A stretch of DNA of 64,000 nucleotides from Blattamonas nauphoetae. Lineage: Eukaryota > Preaxostyla > Oxymonadida. Within the stretch, counting starts at the first letter, position 1, and each line of letters begins with the position of its first letter. The stretch lies in the NCBI GenBank assembly GCA_033064195.1, contig JARBJD010000108.1:62001-126000 (forward strand), in the 5' to 3' direction. Below the pieces are notes generated by a model that ran no database searches, had not been told where the DNA came from, and was given only the letters and a program-made list of their open reading frames with translations. The position numbers were made by a program, and so were the translations under genes. Below are positions 44,519-57,821 of the stretch, piece by piece.

Positions 44519-47500
44519 ATGTCGGAAGCAGTAACCGTTGCTGTTCGTGTTAGGCCGCTTAACTCCAAAGAAATTAAAGAAAAGTGCACAGAGATTCAAA
44601 CGGTCTCAGGAAAATCAATCACAGTCACAAATCCTGATAACCGGTTAGTTCCCCTTTTTTCTGAATCTTCTCTGTTTATTTTTGTAGCAAGGAAAAGAAA
44701 ACATTCACTTTTGATTTCGTGTATGGTACTAATACGACACAGCAGGTACTGTCATCTTATTCTGTCAATATATCTCTATATACTTTGGTAGATGGTATAC
44801 TCGGACCTTGGTCTAGCTTATTTGGAAAATGCTTGGAATGGGTTCAATTGTACTCTCTTTGCATACGGGCAGACCGGTTCTGGCAAATCATTCTCAATGA
44901 CAGGTGATATCTCAAATCAGGACACGAGAGGAATCATTCCACGTGGATGCGAGGAAATGTTCAAACGTATAGAAGATAATACCGATCCCAATATCTCATA
45001 TGAGGTTACTGTGTGCCGTAATGATTCGCTTATTATTTCAGTGCTCTTTCCTTGAAATGTACAATGAAAAACTGCAAGATCTCTTGGATCCAAAGACTAC
45101 AAAGACAATCTCAGTACGGGAGTCGCCAACAAAGGGAATTTTTGTTGACAACTGTCTCGAAGAACTCGTTGAAACTTATGCCGAAATTAACAAATTGCTG
45201 GAAGATGGAAACAAGGCCCGGACAGTTGCGGCAACGGCAATGAACTCAACCAGCTCTCGCTCTCATTCAGTTTTGACGATATTCTTCACTCGCAAGGAGC
45301 TCATTTCTGGAAAAACCACCCAAAGACAGTCTCGAATCAACCTTGTCGACCTTGCTGGGTCAGAACGGCAATCAAAAACAGGTGCAACAGGAGACAGACT
45401 CACAGAAGCAGCAGCGATTAATACGTCGCTCTCCGCACTTGGAAACGTCATCAAGGCACTGGCAGACATCTCGTCGGGAAAGAAGAACATCTTTGTGCCG
45501 TACCGCGATTCACTCCTCACTCGAATGCTGCAAGACTCACTCGGCGGGAACTCGAAAACGATCATGATTGCAGCAATGTCACCGGCTTCGTCGAATTATG
45601 ATGAGGGAATCAGCACACTGCAATATGCGGACAGAGCGAAGCAGATTAAGAACAAGCCTGTTGTCAACGAAAGCGAAACGGACAAGTTGATCAATTCACT
45701 CAAAGCAGAAATTGCTGCTTTGAAGGAGCAGCTGAGCGGCGGAGGGTTTGAGGCGACCGGAGAGGAAGGAAATGGGTCAGGTGAGTTGGTGGGGAATCTC
45801 TCGAACGCAGAGGAAGAAGCGATCAAACGCATCATTGACGAGAAGGAGCAAGCTCTGCAGGAAGAAAGGGAAGAACTTGCCCGTGTTCAAGCAGAGACAG
45901 AGGAGCTCGAGAAACAGTACAACATCGAGATGGCCGAGCTGATGGCTGAGATTGATTCTTTCCAAAGTCAGATGCAGGCTTACTCGGCGGATGAGCTCGC
46001 AAAACTCGAAGACTTGAAGGAACAGCTCAATTCACGTCTTGTGGAATTCGAGGCAGAAAAGAAACAGATGGAAGAGCGGTGGGAACTCGAGAGAAACATT
46101 GGGAACGAAATTGCTCAGCAAGAGAGATTGCTTGTTGAGCTCACAAACGACGTGGGACAAGTTATGGATTCACTCGCGATTGCACAAAAGGAGCTCTCTG
46201 ACTTAACAAAGACGATGGACGAGAAGCGGAAGGAAAAGGCCGAAGCAGAGAAGAGGAGGGAGCACTACCTCAAAGACTGCGGACTCACCAGTCACGAGCT
46301 TCTCAGCCTGATCGGCGTCGGAGAGGACGAACAACCGCTCATTCCTCGCCTTGTCAACGTCTCCCTCGCCTCTGAACAGAACCACTCCCTCGTTTATTTT
46401 CTTCTGAAGAATCGCACAATGGCTGGGGCTGGTGATGGGGCGGCTGACATCCTCGTCCGAGGAATTGGAGTTGCAGACGAGCATTGCGCGTTTATTGTCG
46501 AAGATTCAGACGACCAGAATCAGGAGCCTATTTACCGCGTGGAGGTTTCCACTGGCAATTTTGTGTTTGTAAACGGACAGAAGATCGCACGCAGTGCCAC
46601 ACTCCACGACGGAGATCGGATTATGATTGGGCGGACGTTTATGGTTCAATTCTTCTCCACGTCAGACGCTGAGATGGATTGGAACATGGAGAAAGACCAA
46701 CGCCTGTTCTCGTTTGTTAATGGGAAGGGAGTTGAAGAGACGGTGGACTTCGAGACGCAGATTCTTGCGGAAATGGCAGTATCGACAGGACTTGTCGAAT
46801 CTGTGGAGGAGTACTTCAATCGGAATTCAGACCATCGTTATCTCCTCGACTGCGACACCCTTGTCGACGAGGCCAATGCCATCGCCAAAACCATCGGAAG
46901 AAAAATCAATTATTCGATGGACATTGTCACGGCAGCAAATCCAACAAAGAACCACGAATACGACGTGAATGTCAAAGTCAATTCTTTTGAGCACAAGGCG
47001 ATGGTGATTTGGTCGATGGATGAGCTGGAAGAGCGCCTGCCTGCAATGAGACTGGCACTGGCTTCTTTCCTCAAGCAGAAGCAGATACGCCAACTTCGAT
47101 TTCATCGAAAGGGAACTGGGTCAGGGCAACAGCGAACAGGAAAGCCGCGGGAAGAACGACCATCGTCACCTCACACTCAAAAATCATCGTTGTCTGGCTC
47201 ACCTCTCCTACAGTCAACGTACCAAGTCAACTTGACGACAACAGACTCTTCCGTTCAGACAGAAAGCCAGAAATTCGCAGATCCATTCTTCCGAACAACA
47301 AAAGATGTCTGCATCGGTGTTAGCTTTGTGGATCTGCGAAATCTGATACTATGCGGGAGTATTCAACTCTCCACGCTTGTCCGTGAACGATCCGAAGAAA
47401 AGCTCGAAAGGGAGGCTCGGTGGAGTGACGAATCTGTGATGGAAACGCTTCCTGAAGAAGTCTTTGATGCTCTCGCGAAGGTCGAGGACAATCGAGTGAA

Positions 47501-48767
47501 GTCGACTCGCCCAGCCGATTCCATTGTCCCCGGAGAAGGCGAGTCACTGGATGACGTTGATGCAAAGAAAAGGAATCTCGAACGGTTTCGGAACGCCATC
47601 GAGGATTGCGGTCTTCGTGTTGGAACTGTCAACCTGGAAATGTGGATGAGGATGCGTCGGGATGACACCGACATGAAACCCACTCGTCGATCTCAGCAAA
47701 CAGGCAGTCTCATGCAGACGATGATCAAAACAGCTGAAATGTCCTCTCCGGGCTTCCAGACCTCGAAGCAGCCGCTGGACCAAAGTTTAAACAACACGAA
47801 CTCACCAATGTCGACGGGAAAACCTCCGGTGGCTCGAGCTCGAAGGTTGAAGAGAATTCCAGCACCCGAGCATCTGTGGATGAGTTTTGAACTCTCAACG
47901 GAAACGAGCATGGTTGACGAATCGTTCTTTTCAATGCTTCGAGCTCGACTCAATAATCCCGCAGAACAATCGCAAAAGAACAATGGTGCCAACACACTCA
48001 TGCAATCGACAGCTCTTGTCCAATCGAATTCAAACTCACCGAAGCGAACACTTAATCCACTCACCTCGTCCAAAAATGGATCAGCATCGTCGGCAACACA
48101 GGAACTCGTCTCTGCAATCCTTCTGTCTGACAAAACAATCCCTCCCACACTCCAACACTTAAAAATGATGAACATTATCGATTCGTCCCAACTTAATGGC
48201 AAAGAAATCTCAATTAACATTGCAGTTCACTCACTCTCCATTTCACAATTTGTTGCAAAAACAACTGGTCACTACTTCAAAATCATCCTCCCCAATCCAC
48301 TCCCAACGCTCTGCACACAACGATCGTTCTCGACACCCCGCCAAGTCGTTGGACAGACCTCAACATTCGCCTTCCCATTCTCAACACACACCGTCACACT
48401 CCCCAACATCCTCTTCGACGAGTCTGTCGTGTCTCTGCTGAGCTCTTCATTTGCGCGGATCGAAGTTTGGGGATTGGTCACCACCGTTGAACCGTCGAGC
48501 GATGACAAGTCACCTGCCGACACAACACAACAGCTTGGTCAATCGACTGTTGCCGGATCACTAACATCTTACGCCCCAAAATGCACGCCAGAACAGGTCG
48601 AAGCAGCCCGGAAGAAGGCAGCCCAGTGGAGGAAGCAAGCTGATTCATCAAATCGGACATTGGCTGAGAGGCAGGAAGAACTGAAACGACTGGAAAATGA
48701 GTTGAAACAACTAAAACAGCAGCGAGAAGAGTTGGAAAAGGCTGGTTCTTCATGCATTCTGTTTTAG
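44519..48767 (+). CDS. Kinesin-3-type motor with FHA domain and CaaX tail
   Basis: Four exons (44519-44643, 44688-44745, 44792-45010, 45042-48767) encode 1,375 residues. The motor is residues 1-345: VAVRVRPLNSKE, P-loop GQTGSGKS, NSTSSRSHSV (switch I), LVDLAGSER (switch II), NTSLSALGNVIKAL. A coiled coil covers about 350-540. An FHA domain at about 565-675 (RGIGVADEHCAFIVED, VNGQKIARSATLHDGDRIMI) is characteristic of the kinesin-3 family. The C-terminus has another coiled coil and ends in CILF, which has the form of a CaaX prenylation box. The role is probably plus-end-directed transport of a membrane cargo, with the lipid tail assisting membrane contact. Convergent with the armadillo-like gene. 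Confidence 0.93.
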
Positions 48768-48947
48768 ACTGATTCACAGAGCACAAGCGACGTGACAAGA
48801 GTGTTCGGGTCTTTATTCGCCGTCCAGCGAGGCCCAAAAGCAGTCTTTCTTTATCACTCGTTTGGATGGAATTACTTCACTTCGCTAATCTTTATTGGAC
48901 GCAACTTCAAGAAGAAAGAATACTCACAAAATGAGGTGGAAATCACA

Positions 48948-51557
48948 TCAATCATAGCGTCTACGTTTTTGGGAAGACCCGTGTTGGCTCGAGTGGAGAG
49001 AGCGGTCGTGATAACCGTTCCCCGACTTCCTCGTCGAATACTCCGGCGAGCTCGATCCTCGAGACTTCTTCTGTGGAGAGCGAGAGTTGTGCCGTGAACG
49101 TGATTGGCTCTTCATCCGGTAGTGCTGTCGGTTGGAGCTCTCGTGTGAGTTTGAATCAGAATTGTGTGAAAAGGTGTCACTGTCTGACTGAGACTGATCA
49201 CGGCTTCGGCCCCTATTGACACTTCGACTGTGTCCAGAAGCCCTGCCTGTGTCTCTTCGCCGAGACTTACTTCGCCCGCGACCTGCGAAACTGTCGCTGT
49301 GGTCGTCGTGTGATGTGAAAGAATGAAGAGAATCCGACTCGCTTTGGGAGGATGGGCTGTAGCGGCGGGATCGATTGAGAGACCTGTTGCTGCGCGACAG
49401 GTTGGAAGTTGCTCGTCTGGACTCCTCTTTTGCTTGTTCCTTCCGAAGTTGTCGGTGGCTCTCTCGCAAATCTTCAACCTTCTCCTTCATCCGATCTGCC
49501 TCGCTTTTTGCCTTCCGACGGCTTCGTTCTGCTTCTTCCCTCTTTCTCTCCTCGTCTCGAAGATTGGACTCTGCTTCACGAATCCGTGAAGTGAGTTGGG
49601 AGACGTTGTCGCGAAGTCTATCATTGTCCATCTCAAGGCTCCTCTTCTCAGCCTCCAACTTGTCCTTCTGTTCGTTCAGTCGACGCTCAGTTTGTTCGAC
49701 ATTCGCGAGTCGTTGATGTGACTGCTCCAGTTCGCGTTGGAGCTTGTCTCGCTGGCTTTTGAGGAAGTACGTATCGTCCACGACTCCCCCGTCTTGGAGG
49801 ACGGAGCTGAGCTGGCTTCGGAGCTCTGCAATCTCCTTGTCCTTCTCAAGGAGCTCTTGACGGGCGTGATATTCGTCGACCATTCCTCGTTGAGAGGAGG
49901 ACAGTGGAGACGCCGCGTAACTCTCTCGAAGGTGCTGCTTGATGATGCACGCAGACGAGAGGATGGAGAGAGAGAGCGGCAGGAATCGCAAGTACACTGA
50001 TTCGGACGGATCTTTGCCTTCTTTCTTTTTGATGGCGGCTTCTGGATTAGCCCCAACCAGTGTCCCCAAAAGTTGCTTCTGTTGCCGAGTCATGCTCCGA
50101 ACGGAATTGCTTGTCAACACAAAACTTTGGTTGTTTCTTGATTTTGATTTCTTTGATCGAGGTAGATCGTCGTTAGGCTGCAACATTCTTTCCGAAAATC
50201 GCATTTCGTCTCGTTCGCTTGGCTTCATCCCTCCAACCATCTGAAATTTAGCGAGTTGGTGGATGGTTGTTGCTGTCCTTTGAAGGACGAGGAGTGTTTC
50301 ATCGATTTCGTCCTTTGGTTCCAAATCTTCATCAGAAGAGGTTTCTTCATCATCATCGCTGGCGGAATCCTCGCTTGATTCGGATTCTGGAGGGGGAGGA
50401 GGTGGTTTTGGTTTGTGTTTACTTTTCTCCTTCTTTTTGTCTTGTTTCGCAGGAGTTTCTTCTTCTTCCACTTTGTGTTTCGATGTCCCTTTGGTCTTCT
50501 TATCTGTTTTCGATGATGGTTCGGTTTTCTCCTTTTGTTTCGATGTGTCCTTCTTTTTTTCCTGGACAGGTTCAGGTTCCTCACTCGGCGATTTGTCTTT
50601 TCCTTTTCGAGGCTTATCCTTCTCTTTGGTTTCTTTCGATGCTTTCTTCGGGGCTGGTTTTGGTTCTTTGTCTTCCTCAGGGTCGGATGGCTCATTTTCA
50701 GGTTCACTTGGGTCATTTTCTACTTGAGACGGCCCTGCAATACTCAAGCCATCAAGTTGATTCTCAGCAGGTGGTTGTGGATTATCTTTCTCAGCCAATA
50801 AGATTCTGAGAGAAGGAAGTTTCTCATTTAAGAAGTGATTGGTGAAGATTGGCTGATTGGGTGCGAAAGGTTCCTCAGGGCCATATTGGTAGTCCTTATC
50901 TTTAGCTTTCTCGTACAGTTTTTTGGTTGTTGGGTCAATGGGAATTTTGTCCCATTTCTTTGTATCCTTGAGGCCATGGAAGACATCAAGATTGATTTTT
51001 GTGATGTTGTCTGTGAATAAACGTGAAAGCGAATTTAAGAATTCCTCCTCTCTAGGGAGCGTTCCTTTGTAGCATTTTTGCTTTAGAAGGAAAGTGATTA
51101 GTTTTTTGGCAAATGAATATGTTTCAGCATAGTCCCCTTCAGGATATTCATCTGGTGACTCTTGTGCATCAAAAATTGCAATAAGATGGTCGATAATTGC
51201 AGTCTTATCATATGGAACAGCCGATTTTTCTGAAGATAAGAACAATAAGATCGGTGAGAATGGAAACTGGTCTTTGTTAGGTTGATGAGAATTCCGAGAA
51301 CACAGATGATAGATTCGACTTCGTTAAAAGTTAAACAATCAACAATAATCGGTAGACAATTCTTGCTGAGAATTTCATTACAGTAGTTCTCTAACATTCA
51401 AAAAAAAGATGAGATGAAAATGATGAGGATGCCCACCCTTTTTACATGCTTCTGATACAACTACAACATTATCAACAAATGCAACGGATTCATCTGTAAA
51501 CGAATCATGGATGATTTGGACAATCTCGGCTGGTTTAGGAAGTGTGACTTTGGACAT
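48948..51557 (-). CDS. Armadillo-like, acidic-linker and RS-rich protein
   Basis: Start ATG 51555-51557, chosen because the longer frame has only a TTG. Two introns near 51395-51440 and 51230-51270 are supported by frame. The N-terminal part is alpha-helical with armadillo-like pairs (AEIVQIIHDSFTDESVAFVD, LPIIVDCLTFNEVESIICVL). A Pro/Lys/Glu linker with the polyproline PKPPPPPPE follows, then a coiled coil (HARQELLEKDKEIAELRSQL ...), then a C-terminus rich in Arg/Ser (RSRSKSRRRDT, SRSRHNSRSP). A 60-base intron at about 49923-49982 preserves frame and otherwise would read as a false hydrophobic segment. The RS tail suggests an RNA-processing link. No family recognised. Confidence 0.7.
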
Positions 51558-51872
51558 CGAAAATAATGGAAGTATGGGGCATTTTTCGAAACATGTCACA
51601 ACGCATCTCAATCGTGTCTTTCCTCCCTTAATCTCTTCACTTAACCCTCGAAGACCTTGCGGTTTAGTAATATGTATCTCACTCGTCGACAGAGAGTGGT
51701 ATTGTTCAGCGCTCTCCAACAAAGACTGATTCAATTCATTTCTCTACCATATCCTCTTATTTTCCCCGGCGTGAACGACGGGGAATATCTCTATTGATTT
51801 TCGGCAAAACAAAGAAGTTTCCCTGATTCAAATCAAAGAGAATGATCAGGCCCTTCATCTGTTTTTTAAAAT
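51558..51872. other. Divergent intergenic region
   Basis: 315 bases between the armadillo-like and UBA gene starts. The left part is an open frame without ATG (upstream of 51557). I see no repeat or RNA feature. Confidence 0.4.
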
Positions 51873-53025
51873 ATGGTAATCCAAGTCCCTGACGCAATTA
51901 CTCACTGGTTTGTGACAAAGAATGTTGCTGAACTGGCAGATTTTGGACCACTTGTTGAAAACCAAAGAAGTTGTAGTGACTATCTCACAGGAGAATTAAT
52001 CTCCTTCAAGATTATTCTCGATTTGCTCCTCCAGCAGGCTATGGTGCTTACCATGCCTGATACTGTTCATGAAATCCAGACCTTATCTCAAACCATTCCG
52101 CCTATTCTTTCAGAGAATCCATCATTCTGCCAATCTATCGAAAACATCTTCTCAAGACTCATTTCTCCACTTCCACAAGTCATCAATGTGTTACGAGGAG
52201 CCCTGAGCGGATGTGTGGTTTTTCTTTTCATAATTCCGAAAAGGCCAATCTGATGTCGCAGAAATTATCTGTTGGATGTACCTCAAGATGGTCAAACCAA
52301 AAGAACTTACACCTTTGTTGGAAATGGGCTATGACGAAACTCTGACATTTCAGGCATTCATTGCCGCAGGATTTGACACGGAAAATGCAACCGAAATTTT
52401 GCTGAACCCTGACCACTCTATTTACCAACAAACCCAACCTCTTGCTGTTCAGGGACATGCGATTCAAACACAATATCATCACCCCCCATTTGCTCGCCAG
52501 GAGCTCCCAATCCACTTCTCTCAGGATACGTCCCTTAATCATCTTCAGGAATGGCTCTCGACAAATGAAGGGATTGCACAACAACGACGACTTACAAACG
52601 GGCAGTACCCTTTTCATGCATGGATGCGAGAACTAGCCGAGACGAGGAATCCGTTGGCCACTGAATTCCTGAACAACCCTGAAGGATTTGGTGCAGTTCT
52701 CTTCGGGATTGATGATGGAACTACTGCCTTATCTGCAACAATCGAACAACAGGGGGCACACATTTCTTCGAAGAAAAGCGAACCAATTCTCACCATACTC
52801 ACAAAAGACGATGATCCAAAACCATTACAGGTCGATGACAAACAATCTGAACCACTTCTCCCTCTTCCAATCCCAAGCGTATCAGTTGATGAAATCAGTG
52901 AAGAAGTTCAGAATCTGATGGATATTACTGGGAAAACACGGAAAGAAGTTGAACAAGCTCTCACAATGTGTCAAAATGACTCGAACATGGCTTGTGGTTA
53001 CTTACTCGATGACTCAGGTTTTTGA
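51873..53025 (+). CDS. UBA-domain protein (two UBA-like regions)
   Basis: Two exons (51873-52212, 52244-53025) joined over a 31-base intron give 373 residues. Residues 1-130 are helical. A first UBA-like region reads LLEMGYDETLTFQAFIAAGF (MGY/MGF-type loop), and a second at the C-terminus reads VQNLMDITGKTRKEVEQALT. Between them LQEWLSTNEGIAQQRRLTNG ... LNNPEGFGAVLFG recalls the STI1/XPC-binding fold of RAD23 and UBAC1. UBA domains bind ubiquitin chains, so a shuttle or E3-adaptor role is likely. The stop TGA at 53023-53025 follows a T-run; see the finding about the downstream RG-rich frame. Confidence 0.65.
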
Positions 53026-53443
53026 TTTCGATCTTCAATTTTGATGCGAAAAATGGGGCTTACCGTGGTCAATTTGGTCCGGTCCGAGGCCGGATTCGTG
53101 GAGCTGGTCCATCCCAATCTCCTAATCGGAGGATTTAGAGATTTTGTCTCATTCGATAATCTCAATTTTCCTTACTCATTTCATATTTTTCCTGATTCTT
53201 GTTTCTTTATGTTCAAGTATTTTGTTCATTTCAAATGTAATTGGACAAAATAATGGGGGACAAAATGTTGGATTGTCAGAAAAATGCATCCTGTCTCGAA
53301 TATGTTGTGTATTCTGTGTCTACAGCCCAACATTTTCAGTACCTCGTGTTTTTCCCGAGAAAATATTTGTTATTTCCCCATTTAGCAGCAATCTAACAAA
53401 AAAAGAAGACATGTCTATTTTGTTGTGAGTCTGATCATTTATC
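53026..53443. other. Intergenic with an RG-rich open frame
   Basis: 53050-53145 reads, in one frame, DAKNGAYRGQFGPVRGRIRG followed by AGPSQSPNRRI and a stop. The rest is AT-rich and presumably the promoter of the RBR gene. Confidence 0.35.
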
Positions 53444-54567
53444 ATGGCTGATTTTAAAGCTGATACAACAGCAACGCAAGAGGTTGTTCGAAGACTTGAA
53501 CAAGCGTTCACAGATCCTAAGTATCCAAAACAATATCTGACTCAGCTTGTCGAAAAATATCGAACCCTTGGTTCAGGAGATCTCTTCTTTGATTCGCAAG
53601 ATTTCCTTTCGAAAGTTGCCAGTGACTATGTATCTTCTAGGGACGGTGTGGTCTCTTCAACATTTACTGCATATCATGCCTCCCACCCTGCGAATACGAA
53701 GTACACCCAACTTTCGATGAAACAACTCTCAAACGATTTTCCAAGTCTTCCAATCCCACTTCTTACAAACGCTTTCAAGAAGCACTGTCGCCTTTATATC
53801 CCCACTGGATTATATGTCAACGAAAATCTCGATCTCGACGCCAACCCACCAACGTTCGAAGGACAACCATTCAACCCTGCGAACAGACAAGCTGGGAACG
53901 ACAATTTAATTGGACAAGATCCTCATTTTGATAAAGACAATGTCATTTTAGACAACGATTCCTTTGATGAATATTGCGATGCTTTCCACACCCTCCACCA
54001 ACCGTCTTCTCGTCTCCCTCCGCTTCCAACTTCTCTCGAAGACCCTGCAGGCAATGACGACCCAGTTGATGTAATTCAGTTGGCACAAAATGAACGATTT
54101 ACTTGCACAGAATGTGCAAGAGAGGTCAAATTATCAGATTCGATCCAATGTTCGAAAGCACATACTCTATGCCTAACTTGCCTTCGAAGAAGAGCTGATG
54201 AATCGATCCTTCATCAAAAGACGACAGTTCAATGTGGCTGCAAGGGCGAAAACGACAGAGAGCGATGTACAGAAACAATCCATGAGACAATGCTCAACAA
54301 GCGCATTCCAGAGATGATCCCAAGACTCAAGCAGTATAAAAAAGTTGATGCATACCCCACTGACACTGTTCAAAGTGGAATTTGTCCCACTTGTTTCTTC
54401 CCACTCTCAGGGGTTTGGGGTGAACCTAACCATTACACATGCAATAATTGCAATCTTCATTTTCATGTTGACTAATTTTCGGCATTATTTTTCAGATCCA
54501 TCACCTCATTAACAACTCGCAAGCACACTTCGCGTTCTGTGAAGATTCAGAAGAAAGAGGAAGGTGA
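53444..54567 (+). CDS. RNF216/TRIAD3-like RBR ubiquitin-ligase family protein
   Basis: Two exons (53444-54466, 54496-54567) encode 364 residues. The N-terminal 210 residues are helical and acidic. A first Cys cluster FTCTECAREVKLSDSIQCSK followed by AHTLCLTCLRR resembles RING1 of RNF216 ('C.CC.e.....l.QC...HlfC..C'). The next part (VQCGCKGENDRERCTETI, MLNKRIPEMIPRLKQYKKVD) and CPTCFFPLSGVWGEPNHYTC then NNCNLHFH match the IBR half. A RING2 with catalytic Cys, required for RBR ligase activity, is missing. Ends six bases before the LRR gene on the other strand. Confidence 0.65.
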
Positions 54568-54573
54568 AACGGG

Positions 54574-57307
54574 TTAAATCGATTCGTAGAATGACGCTAG
54601 TTCCATGATTTCATTCGTGAATACATTTACGCATTGCGTGAAAGTGATAGCTGTGCGACACGATTCTGGGATTAATGCGAGTTTTGTTTGAGCAATATTT
54701 ATAACAACCTCATCAGGAATCTCATCTATTCTTTGTGTTTCTGATGTTTGCTGGTTTTTCTTCTTCATGAGTTCAGAAAGAACCTCGTTGGTGAGGAGGA
54801 TAAATTCATCTTCGTTAAGGGCATATGCTGGTATGTTTTGAGATTGTCGAGAATAATTCGAATGAAGGGCAGCAAGGACATTGGTAAATATCGATCTGAA
54901 CGGCTGAAGAAGAGATATTTGCTGAAACAATTGAAAATTCAGCACGCATTTCAAGAAGAATGAAAATGGAATAGAATCAGGAGAAATCTCCAACGTTCGA
55001 ACTGGTGAAGTTTGTGGAGATACAGCACGAGGTGATGGAAGCTTAACTGGAGATAATTGTGCTTTGTGTTTCAGAGACTCGATCAAGGTTTGTGAAATAG
55101 TTGTTGGAGGAGGCTTTGATTGAGACTTTAGAGATTGAAGATAATGATGTTGTTTGCTGTTTGCGGAATTGATTTCTGAGTTGACGATATCAATGAGAGT
55201 TTGTCGCTCCCAAGATCCTTCATACAGTCCATTCACAACATATATCCATTCCTGACGAGTAAGGTGACCCTTTTCAAGCTCAGGCATCTGTGGGGGCCCC
55301 TTTCCTGTCAGATCTCCAATTCCGTATATGCTCCCTTCTCTTGGTTTAACGATTCGCTTGTTGTCAGTTTCCCATGACATCCAAGTCGTGATTTCATCAT
55401 ACCTTCGTTCGCCGATTTTGTTTTTCAGTGTTGTTTCGATGTTTGTCTCCAATGCTGGAGATGGGATGGTTTCTCGAGCCAATTTTGTTCGTGTCGTTTC
55501 ACCAAGCTTTGCAGCCACGTTGTCCGATATGAAGTTGCGAAGAAGAAGGAACACCGTCACGGTAAGTTGCGTTGCTACTCCAAAGAAGTCATCATCAATG
55601 AGCCCGTTCAAAGCACTCACAAATACCGCAACTGTGTGACTCTTAATCTCATCTTCCCCTTCCAAATCTACAGTCTCACTCACAGGTAGCCCAATGGTAG
55701 TTTCCAGTGTCCGTAAATACAGCTGAACTGCCTGAATTCCTTTCCCATGAAAATTGAGAGCTCCCATGTAGTCCCGAACAAGGCTCTTCAGCCCAAACTT
55801 GCGGTTGAGATAAATGGGAAGATAAGCTGAGAGAGAGACGATCGGCTGAGATAACTGCTGACATTTCTTGTCGTGACGCTGCAGACAATCACAGATAGAA
55901 TGGCAAACTCTCTTAAAAAATACTATTTCTTGAACCAATGTCTCAAATTGGATTGGATTCAGGGATATTTTCGTCATTCCTTGCTCCTGTTGATTTGCGA
56001 TTAGTCGATGAGCTTGGAGTGATTTGTGGGTGGTTTGAATCTGCTCCTCTGAATGCAAAGATGGTGTGATTTTATCAACAAAGGGAGATGTCGACGACTT
56101 TCTGGAAATTTGCGGAGATGATAATTCTTTTAACGACGATGAATGCTTGTTTCCTGCCGACGATGCTCCTGGACTCATAAGTAGGTTAAATTGTTGGGAG
56201 TGTTCATGGGTAGACGGACTATCACGACCAGGGCTTGATTTTGGGGCACGTGGGCGCGGGGAGGCAGTTTTCTGTGTGAGTTGGGTTGGGATTGGCTCCC
56301 CTTCACTGTCTGAATCTTTATCTTGCAACATCGTTGTTAGTGTGGAAGATTGATAGTTTTGTTCGGGTTGAATGAGCTTTTGACACGAGATGTCCGACTG
56401 TTGTGGTGGAGGAGACGCCGCAAAAAGTGAGGTACATAAGTCAAGTGTTTGTCCATGAATGCGCTGTAATAGAGCAAACATGATATCGAATGCATCTGCT
56501 AAAGAACTAAGTGCTTTGTTTTCATCAAATATTGAGTGGAGGATTGACGAGAGAGCTGAGAAAAGATGAGTGAAAAAAAGAGATACCAGCAAAAGAGACA
56601 TGAGTCATTTCAGTTTTGGAGAGAAGAACAAATAAACTTTGCGTAAGAGAGCTCCAAGAAGTGCCTAAGGATATTGACGAGTGAGAAAGATGTTGGTGGA
56701 GACCAGTTTTGAGAAGCTCAAATTTCTCAAGAATACGGACAAAAGAATCAGTCATTTTCTGATCATCTATAGAGTGATCCTTTGCTAGGAGGGGAGAAGT
56801 TTGTACAGCTTGTTTGAGGATTCCGAAGCATCTCGTTTGTTCTGAAAAGACAAACAAAGAGGTATCTTGCCAAAGAAGAATAAATGGAACCCTCAAAATC
56901 GTCTTTGCTCAAGGAAGACCCTGAATGGTTGTTCTGAACGAGATAGGAATCTTTGAAGATGAATTGAAATTTCACAAAGAGGGAGAGATACGATGATGAT
57001 CATAAACTACTCGTGTCAATGGATGCAAAATATCTGTGGTGAACGTGTGTTCGAGTGGTTTTGATACAATTGGGTTGCCTCGTAGGATGATTGTGTCAAG
57101 AGTGGAAATCTCTTTCAAGCAGGGCAATTTCTCAAGTAAGTTCCCAGATAAATCAAGTGTACGCAAAAATGGAAATGATATTAGTTCAGGGAGAAGAAAA
57201 TCTATTGATGCGAGACCAAGATTCTGAAAATCTACTAGCGTTGTTGATGCTTTATCCAACGAACGAAGATATTCAATCATGTCTGACTGCATGGTGCCAT
57301 CATCCAT
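54574..57307 (-). CDS. Leucine-rich-repeat protein with long helical C-terminus
   Basis: Start ATG at 57305-57307. Exon 1 has LRR units (FLLPELISFPFLRTLDLSGN, LLEKLPCLKEISTLDTIILR, GNPIV) with the LxxLxLxxN pattern. Further exons encode DQKMTDSFVRILEKFELLKT and a long region joined across a 32-base intron near 56557 (consensus donor GTATCT, acceptor CTCAG). The remainder (675 residues) is helical and Ser/Pro-rich, with no recognised fold. The junction between the LRR exon and the next exon (56830-56975) does not resolve in frame, so the first exon could belong to a separate gene. Confidence 0.6.
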
Positions 57308-57531
57308 TATTCGGATATTTCGGTGTAATGCACACGAAACGGCTTGCTTTGTTTGGATCGAACCACGATGAGCGAGATTTAGTGAAGATTTCAGATAATG
57401 TGAAGTTCTCGAATTGAAAAAGGATGAAGATCAAAATATATGGTCATGTCCTTCAATAGACAATCGTTTAAAGCATGCTGAGACCGAAATGAGGTAATTA
57501 TGTCTTATCAAGTGAACGACAGAATGATTAT

Positions 57532-57821
<290 letters not shown>

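Noticed and set aside
49923-49982. Hydrophobic segment in the armadillo/RS protein
   Set aside because: The segment has intron-like ends (GTGTAC ... ATCAAG), length 60, and sits in an otherwise charged coiled coil.
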